NCBI GenBank assembly: GCA_036898135.1
Contig: CM072525.1
Location: 26,122,559-26,186,558 of the forward strand
Source of the DNA: Oncomelania hupensis
Taxonomy: Eukaryota; Mollusca; Gastropoda; Littorinimorpha; Pomatiopsidae
Direction of reading: 5' to 3'
Length of the DNA: 64,000 bases
The translations under genes were made by a program, and so were the position numbers. The notes under the pieces were generated by a model. It searched no databases and was not told where the DNA came from. It worked only from the letters and a program-made list of their open reading frames with translations. Shown one piece after another: positions 57,291-64,000 of the stretch; the first letter of the stretch is position 1; each line of letters starts with the position of its first letter.

Positions 57291-57344
57291 TGGTTTTTTT
57301 TTGGCATAAACAAATTTTGCTTTAGTTTATAAATAGTATATCAC

Positions 57345-57632
57345 ATGCTCACAGTGGTTAAAAAAAAAACGAAACTCTGATGGTATGGTCACGTCACCAG
57401 AGCATCAGGCCTTTCAAAGAACATCCTGCAAGGCACAGTGCAAGGAGGTAGAAGAAGAGGGAGACAGAAAAAGATGTGGGAGGACAACATTCGAAAATGG
57501 ACTGGCTTGACACTGAGCGAAGCCTTGAGGGTTACTGAGGACAGAGAAAGATGGAGTATGCTGGTTAAAAGATCATCATTCTGTTGTGCCCCAACTACTT
57601 TCGAATCACAAAATAGGATAGGATAGGAGTGT
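57345..57632 (+). pseudogene. RTE C-terminal fragment
   Basis: Begins in the LLTVVKK block, has RWYGHVTRASG-like coding, RRRGRQKKMWEDNIRKWTG and LTLSEALRVTEDRERWSML, and ends AAAATAGGATAGGATAGGAG. 5'-truncated. Tail as in the other copies. Confidence 0.85.
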
Positions 57633-57740
57633 ATTTGGAGCCAGAGGCCAAGGTCATCTCAAGGTCAAGAGCATAGAAAGATCACAGTCGGTATTACTTT
57701 GGTTTTTTAATGCCACCATTTAATTTTCTTTTTTCTTGAC

Positions 57741-58115
57741 ACTCATTTTCATGTTAAATTTTGCGAGTTCCATAGGAAGCATGCAAGTCATATGGGCTTT
57801 ACCCATCTTGCCGTATGCTGTATTGCTCTGTTTTCATGCAACCTCTCTGTGTTTTAGCAATTCGCTGGGAGCTTGGCCAGGGACGGTCCTAATGCGGGCA
57901 GTTCAGAACTGTACAGTGAGTCTTGGTCATCTGCAGATTGGAAACCTCAATGTGCACCGACACGAAACATTGATGGGCTTTGGAATTGAACTTCAGTATC
58001 CTTGAATCAGCATCAGCATGATTTAAATCAAGGTTTTTCTGCCTCTCCACACAAAGCCCATATGACTAACATGCTCCTGATGGAACCAGGCAATATTTAA
58101 CATGAAAATGAGTAA
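57741..58115. mobile_element. Possible MITE with ~65-bp inverted ends
   Basis: CTCATTTTCATGTTAAATTT and AAGTCATATGGGCTTT at the left (57746-57800) recur inverted at the right (58046-58112: AAAGCCCATATGACT, ATATTTAACATGAAAATGAG). The ends pair at most positions. No target duplication established. Confidence 0.6.
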
Positions 58116-58139
58116 AAAAGAAAAAAAAAAGAAAAAAAA

Positions 58140-58430
58140 AAGGTAAAGGTAGTCCCATAGCCTTGTGACCGTAGGGGAGCGTGATGTTGGAGATCACACT
58201 TATCTTGGGCCAGCGTAATGGGGGTGATGCCTATCTCTCTCCCTCGCTGCTTTACCTTCCCCACCCTTAAGAGGGTAGGTACTCAGTCACAGTTGAGTCA
58301 ACTGGGGGCATTGTTATTTGTCGCTTCACGTTTTGCGGTCACCCATCCAAGTGCTAACCGCACTGGACGGTGCTTAACTTGCGACACAGTAGCGAGTGCT
58401 CCAACCACTGCGCTAGCCGACACCTTTTTT
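58140..58430 (-). repeat. SINE with tRNA-like and 5S-like head (composite)
   Basis: Reverse strand, 5' to 3': GGCTAGCGCAGTGGTTGGAG (A-box-like), then AGTTAAGCACCG and GGTTAGCACTTGGATGGGTG with ACCG. The last parts match the 5S rRNA internal promoter (A box AGCTAAGC, C box CTTGGATGGGAGACC). The body runs to CTATGGGACTACCTTTACC and poly-T. 5S-derived SINEs form the SINE3 group. Confidence 0.75.
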
Positions 58431-58507
58431 TTTTTTTTTTTTTGGGGGGGGGGGGGTGGCGGTGTGGTGGCTATAAAGCCCCTGGGCGTACGTAATGTGA
58501 GAAGGTG

Positions 58508-58700
58508 TGGGGCCGGGTAGCTCAGTTGGTAAGAGCGTCTTGCTAGTAACCGAAAGGTCGCTGGTTCGAATCCCGGATTGGTCAACGTGTGATCATATTA
58601 TTTTCCCCTTTACCAACAACTGGCCCGCTGGTGTCATTATAAATCGGTCCAGTAGTCACCTATATGCGAAAGCGTCGTGTGACTATAATCTACAAACAAC
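58508..58700 (+). repeat. tRNA-derived SINE
   Basis: GGCCGGGTAGCTCAGTTGGT and AAGAGCG (A box region), CGCTGGTTCGAATCCCGG (B box). The T-stem and acceptor stem do not pair as in a true tRNA. Tail region with CAACAACAACAA. It directly follows the composite SINE. Confidence 0.75.
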
Positions 58701-58886
58701 AACAATGTGAGAAGACTTCAGCAAGGGAGGTAATAGATTAAAACCACTCTGCTAGGAAATAGCTACATTTGAACTAATAGTAGAACCCAAACAGTGTAAT
58801 GACCCTTTGTTTTAGTTAAGCATGACAGCTGAGATAACTTATTTAAAGACAATTGTTGTGAAGAAAAACTTTTTTTTCTTCAGAAA

Positions 58887-58887
<1 letters not shown>

Positions 58888-58931
<44 letters not shown>
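58888..58931. repeat. (ATT)n microsatellite
   Basis: About 14 units of ATT/TTA. Flanks to 59226 hold no gene. Confidence 0.9.
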
Positions 58932-58932
<1 letters not shown>

Positions 58933-59226
58933 TTAAGTTTGTATTAAAATGCTTATGCCAATGTGAGAAGTGAGCTTGCTGGAAAAAGAGTTCATGAAGT
59001 GATGTGAAACTGTTCTTGAGACACTTAAAAGAACTGATTATATACAATAAGTTCATTATTTTAATAATTAAATTAAGGAAAGATTTTTATATAGCGCATT
59101 TCGATATTACTTACAAGCTAAAGGTGTTTCTGTGTGCAGAGATAGTCTAAACATTTTGTACAAATATTAACATGTTTTTCTGTGAATTGTTCAAATATTT
59201 TTTTACATTAATTCTATGTGCCTATG

Positions 59227-59429
59227 CAGGCCTGAAAATGGCGACTAATTTAGTCGCCGTGGCTAGTGAAAAAAAAAATTGGCGACTAAAAAAAAAACTA
59301 GTCGCCAAATGCAAGTGCGCTAAAATGAACTTTTTTTTAGTTTGGCTAGTAAAATTTTTAGTTTGGCTAGTAAAATTTTTAAGTTACTAGCCAAAGGCTA
59401 GTGGGACCTTTTTTTCATTTTCAGGGCTG
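59227..59429. mobile_element. 203-bp hAT-like MITE, TSD CTATG
   Basis: Ends CAGGCCTGAAAATG and CATTTTCAGGGCTG (13 of 14 match when reversed). CTATG at 59222-59226 and 59430-59434. The interior has repeated GGCGACTAA and GGCTAGTAAAATTTTTAG phrases. Confidence 0.85.
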
Positions 59430-60085
59430 CTATGTAAAATTCTTATAATATATTGTTAACAGAACTTTTGTATAGGGCTGAAATACCTTTGATGAAGGTG
59501 AGGTGTTGAAAAGAACAGTAGCAAGGAAGAGGGTGAGCATCATTTAGCAGCCTCTTAAACGCTGATGATAGGTGCTGCGGTTTAATACACCTTTCGGCTG
59601 CTATCTGGCTGTTACTAAAGTAATACAGACAATCGGCCCGAAAGCGACGCTGACCCCAGTGTGAGTGCCAAAGGCTGTTGAGTGCGTAGGCCTCCACACG
59701 GCCTATGCTTGATAGATCTCTGACACTCGACCAGCGTCATAGACTATTGTATGGTGGTGGTGTTTTTTTTAACCTAACTAAAATGTATTTTCATTGCTTA
59801 ATTTTTTTAGCATAAACTGAATTTCATTCTGTTTGCATGAGCACGCATTAGTTAGGCATTTTTTTTACCCAAAGCGAAATTTTAATGCATCATAGTGTTT
59901 GTCATTTGTGATATTGATGATTGGCAGTTCATGTTATGTCGCAAATTCTTGAGCAAAATCTGAAAAATAACTATCCTCTTTTATAATATAAGACAAAATA
60001 CTGTAAGTTAATACGCGTTGGTTTTATTTGATTTTTTTTTGTTTTTAAAGATTTTACTATTATTTAAGTTTGTAGTACTTTTTTG

Positions 60086-60661
60086 TCTCCCCCGTTTGGG
60101 TTCCGAAGATTTTAGTATAAATAGTATCCCCATTTTCTGGAAATTTAGTGCTTTAAATTCCCACTGTCGCTGTCTTTCTCATTTGCTCTTTCTTATTCCT
60201 GCTGTGTTCTATCAATCTACTATACTATCTTCTTCTTCGCTAGACCAGTCACCTACTTTTCTTCAAAATTCTATCGGGACAAGACTCCTTATTTGTGTGT
60301 GAGGTCTGTTGGATCAGCTTGGTAATATTGGACACTTTCTGCCAGGTGGTCACTAGGGCTTCCTATAATGTTATTATTTAGCAATGTAGGCATTTTATAT
60401 GTATGTCTTGTTGATATTTTATAATGATGTTTGTATTCTATTTTGTTTTTGTAAACGGGGGTTCGATAAATTTGAGTATAGCCTCAGCGTCCCCTGCGTG
60501 AGATGTCTTTATTGTAAAGTGACTGGCTGGTGGAGAGCTTTCAGTTTTACCATTAGGGTTGTTTCAGCAGATCTTTTATGCGGATCAGGCATTGTCCGGT
60601 CCTGATTTGGCTCCGAAGAGTCCGCTGGACCTAAAGCAATAATCATGTAATGTAATGTAAT
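60086..60661 (+). repeat. Complete ~570-bp retroposon, (TGTAA)n tail
   Basis: Flanked by GTACTTTTTTG (60075-60085) and GTACTTTTTTTG (60662-60673). It has TATAAATAGTATCCCC, CTTCGCTAGACCAGTCACC, GGGGGTTCGATAAATTTG and ends CGCTGGACCTAAAGCAATAA followed by TGTAA repeats. The same 3' end is what was inserted in polB. Confidence 0.92.
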
Positions 60662-61109
60662 GTACTTTTTTTGTCTTTTTCGGTGATGTGAAACGTATAT
60701 GAAATGCTGTTTAGAAGAAAAAGAAATAAAATAATGGAAAATTTAGTGTCGTGCTTTAAAAAAAAAAAAAGTGGTGGTTGTATTTGTGTGTTTGTTTTGT
60801 GTGTGTGTGTGTGAGGACGGAGAGGAGGAGGGTTGATTTTGACAGTGATGAAAGTGAACTGGTGATGGTGATTAATTAGTGTAATGATGGTGATTGCTGC
60901 TAAAGATGATATTGATGATTGCCTATTCACCAAGATGGGTAGAAATATGAAATAAATTATGCAAATTCACACCCAATTTTTTTTTAAATTACAAGAATAT
61001 GGAAGGAACACCTGCACCCTATTAAAAAAAAAAACATTCACTATACATTTATTCAAAAACAAATTATAAATACATCCCAAAAGGAAGTCACGCGAAAAGC
61101 ACAAGATAG

Positions 61110-61450
61110 CATACCTGTCAAGTGCTACGGATTTTTGCGTAGCACTACGCATTTTAAACATTTTCCCATTGCTACGGCGTATCACAAAGCTGCTACGCAA
61201 TTTTTCAAAAGTGAAAAACGTACATGAAAATGTTTATAATGATAATGGTAATAGCTAAAGTGTTGTGCATTAACAAGATTTTACAATAAATTTGTAAACA
61301 CATTGGATGTGTGTGTTTATATTGGATGCAGAAGTTTCCAGTTTTGTTGCGAATCACGTGATTCACATTAGTGCTACACCAAACCTCCATTTGCTATGGT
61401 TTTTCTGTTAAATTGCTACACCACAACCCGAAAGCCCCTTGACAGGTATG
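61110..61450. mobile_element. 341-bp MITE, TSD AGATAG
   Basis: 13-bp inverted ends CATACCTGTCAAG and CTTGACAGGTATG, flanked by AGATAG (61104-61109, 61451-61456). Interior carries repeated CTACGSNTTTTT and GCTACACC phrases. No coding sequence. Confidence 0.88.
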
Positions 61451-61456
61451 AGATAG

Positions 61457-62414
61457 TGTACTGGGAAAGCTTATTTGTACAGGGGGATAGTGGGTGGGGT
61501 TATTCCTTTTTTGTTTTTTTTGTTTTTTCCCCACAACATATCATTTACTAAATATTGAAACAATTTTAAACTAATCCAGCCTGAGGGGTGAGCGGGTCAA
61601 TCCAACATTAGGGGTGTCAGGTTGGAAAAACGGCTACGGTCTTTTTGCAAAAGTTGTCTTCAAAAGTGATTTTTTTTTCCTTTTGCACCGATTTGTCCGG
61701 TAACTGGAACAAGATCATGGATTTGACCGTCAAACGTCCTTGACGAGAGCTCACTTATTATTTAAGCGGAATTTACACGTTTCTCGTGATTTTTTTGTTC
61801 ACGTTGATTTTATATTTTTATTCTCTCTTTCTCTCTCTCTTTAAACTTTTGTATTATTTTAATACCTTCCTCCCCACATTCCTCCAAGTCACCCCCACCC
61901 CTATCCCACCATTACCATTCTTGTTGAAATGAATGTACTGTCTGCTTTCGAGGCTTTCTGAGAATGGCTGGAGGAAGGGTGAGGAGAATTGCGTGGAGAG
62001 GATGAGGGGAGGAAAGTGAGAGAGAAAGAGAGATTTGATGGGAGGGGATTTTGGAGTTTGGACCTAATTATTTATTTATTTTTGACAGCGAACTCGTCCT
62101 GCTCAAAAACATCTAATGACTTTTATATATATACCGAACGTTGAATAGAAAAAAAAAAAATCTATACAAATATAAATCCAATTTTTCTGGGCCAGCTTTG
62201 TGAGGACAGTGCCAAGTCATATTACCTAAGAGTGAAAACTGGACGTTGATTAGAAAAGTACGATACAACATAAATCTAACAAAGAGAGGTGTTACCGACC
62301 TCTCTTCTATCACGGACAGCTTTCTGAGGGCTACGCCCAGTCTTAACAGTTGCAGAACGGGTGTCCAAAACTGAAGATTTCAAATTACGCCTCCTATTTT
62401 CTCGGCAGTAGTTT
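61457..62414. other. No gene seen
   Basis: AT-rich with a CCCCAC/CACC patch (61862-61912); no ORF or repeat supportable. Confidence 0.35.
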
Positions 62415-62836
62415 AGCAGATCTACAACGAAGAATACAAAGCGTGGAGATGAGGTGCTACTGAAGACTTCTGGGCATTTCTTATACACAGCACATCACCA
62501 ACGACGAGGTCCGACAGACCATCACACAAGACATTGCACAACACGATGACCTGCTCACAGTGGTGAAAAAACGGAAACTCCGATGGTATGGCCACGTCAC
62601 CAAATCATCAGGTCTTGCAAAGACCATCCTGCAAGGCACAGTGCAAAGAGGTAGAAGAATAGGGAGACCGAAAAAGAGGTGGGAGGACAACATTCGAGAA
62701 TGGACTGGTTTGACACCGAGTGAAGCCATCAGGGTTGATGAGGACAGAGAAAGATGGAGTACACTGGTTAAACGATCATCTGTGGTGCCCCTACGACCTC
62801 TGAGTTACGGAATAGGATAGTATAGGATAGGATATG
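62415..62836 (+). pseudogene. RTE C-terminal fragment
   Basis: From the RRIQ block (YNEEYKAW-type reading near 62425) to KKRKLRWYGHVTKSSG, RIGRPKKRWEDNIREWTG, PSEAIRVDEDRERWSTL and a short GGATA-like tail (62811-62835). 5'-truncated. Confidence 0.85.
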
Positions 62837-63541
62837 GGTTCTCAGAGAGTGAGAGGGAGAGACAGACTGACTTACAAAGTGAGAGAGGCAGATAGGAAGA
62901 GGACACAAAGAGAAAGAGAGATAGAGAAAACATAACAGAATTAAAAAGAAAGAAAGAACACAGAAAGGACAAAAAAGATCCATAAAAAAACAACAAATTA
63001 TGAACTTGAAAATAAGGAAACTTATATATATTTTTATTCCGAATATAACATTTAATATCAAACTTAAGCCAGTCCAAAATTGTGTGCGCCCATTGATGTT
63101 AAAAGAAGATAGTAGGCTACCATTAATAATGATTCGTAGGAAACAAAGATTTTCTCCGGGTTAGGAGGTTGCAGAAGAAATCCCCTGTAAAATGTGTACA
63201 TTCCAGTAATAAAATTCTACAATTCCAGTAAACATCCTAACAGTGTCCAACAATGGTGTAAAAGAATACCTGGGGTGAGAGAATAATTAAACCTGCTCAA
63301 TAAAATACGAAACTGACGTCCATTATATTCCCTTCATGCACTTCGCTGTTCGCAGTGAAAGAGTGATCGCTCCTGAACACAACATGGCCATGACCGCGGT
63401 GGACTCGTTGCGCAGTACTATTGTCGGGTCCTATACTATTTCCATTGCTGAAAACATCTCTGAAAAGTCTATCCGTCATAGCTGATCGCTTTCTTCTGCG
63501 CACGCAAGTTGGCCGCTGTGGGGAAGAAAAAAAAACAATTC

Positions 63542-63576
<35 letters not shown>

Positions 63577-64000
63577 CAAGCATGCGTACACAAACTCTGT
63601 TCGCATTTTATCCAATGCAACCCAAGGTCTGTGTGTTTAGCAATTAAAACACACGTCCAAATGGAATTCAACAAAAATGATTTGCTGTTTATTTCTAAAT
63701 TTATTGTACTTACATAGCTCTTTACCAGCACAAGAGCTGCTCAAGGCGCTGGCCGAAGCAGGATCTAACTCAAGCCATCCGAGGCGCCAACGGGGTTTGC
63801 TTTAAGGCGCATCGTAAAACGCCCCAGAGGGATAAATAATATGAATAAACAATAATAATCTTCGTCACATAGCAATACGAACTGGAATGGCATTGGGGAA
63901 AAAAATAGTAGCAGCGTTGCAGACACGCACACTGTACACTTTAACTGAAAGTGTGATGGCGTGGCAACGAGGTTCTTTTCCTTAAATGAATAAATAAATA
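62837..64000. other. No gene seen
   Basis: A GA-rich stretch (62845-62950), (AAAT)n (63548-63576) and a segment at 63690-63830 with CTGCTCAAGGCGCTGGC similar to 24420-24445. No supportable ORF. Confidence 0.35.

Noticed and set aside
58330..58430. 5S rRNA gene
   Set aside because: Only the internal promoter region resembles 5S; the 5' part is tRNA-like and the 3' part is SINE body.
58508..58582. tRNA gene
   Set aside because: A and B boxes are good but the acceptor and T stems do not pair, and a SINE body follows.

Overview
The window is repeat-dominated animal DNA. It has AT-rich spacers, many microsatellites, tRNA- and 5S-derived SINE heads, several LINE clades, hAT/piggyBac/pogo DNA transposons and one decayed Polinton/Maverick-like virus-like element. 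I found no host gene with a recognisable domain. The mixture (RTE, CR1/Rex1-like and L2/CR1-like LINEs, Ty3/gypsy, Polinton, composite SINEs) fits a marine invertebrate, plausibly a mollusc. That assignment is inference, since no taxon-specific gene is present.

Layout. 1-5330: an antisense LTR fragment abuts a Ty3/gypsy pol, which is split by a 5'-truncated LINE (359-2008). The gypsy ends in a polypurine tract and the start of a 3' LTR. 5335-19970: the Polinton/Maverick-like element. Its genes lie on both strands: major capsid candidate, coiled-coil/membrane protein, C-terminally anchored membrane protein, penton-like jelly-roll candidate, two further conserved-looking proteins, protein-primed family B DNA polymerase, retroviral-type integrase and several small membrane proteins. 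Most are broken by single frameshifts or stops; two small genes remain open. A piggyBac transposon (14758-16997) lies between the polymerase and the integrase, and the middle of its own transposase is inverted. A 64-bp SINE tail with an 11-bp duplication sits in frame inside the polymerase.

20-27.6 kb: a pogo-like MITE, a minus-strand LINE, a tandem pair of telomere-motif repeats, a tRNA-derived SINE and a solo LTR with a 5-bp target duplication. 27.9-34.8 kb: an almost full-length RTE-type LINE (endonuclease plus RT) and truncated copies, a 136-bp fold-back MITE and long trinucleotide arrays. 35-41.5 kb: an L2/CR1-like LINE 3' part, then one hAT nested inside another. 41.6-48.6 kb: a second long RTE copy interrupted twice by a roughly 570-bp retroposon family, each insertion with a 13-bp target duplication. 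48.6-64 kb: further RTE fragments (one split by a hAT-like MITE), G-rich minisatellite, SINEs with tRNA-like and 5S-like heads, several MITEs and further copies of the 570-bp retroposon.

How the parts relate: the autonomous-type elements (RTE, hAT, piggyBac, Polinton) are all decayed here. The non-autonomous families are nested in them, so the window can be read as a stack of insertions with a relative order. Two themes recur. Retroposons of unrelated families end in different pentanucleotide tails (TATCT, TTGAA, GGATA, TGTAA, TACTG), and hAT-like elements carry 5-bp rather than 8-bp target duplications.
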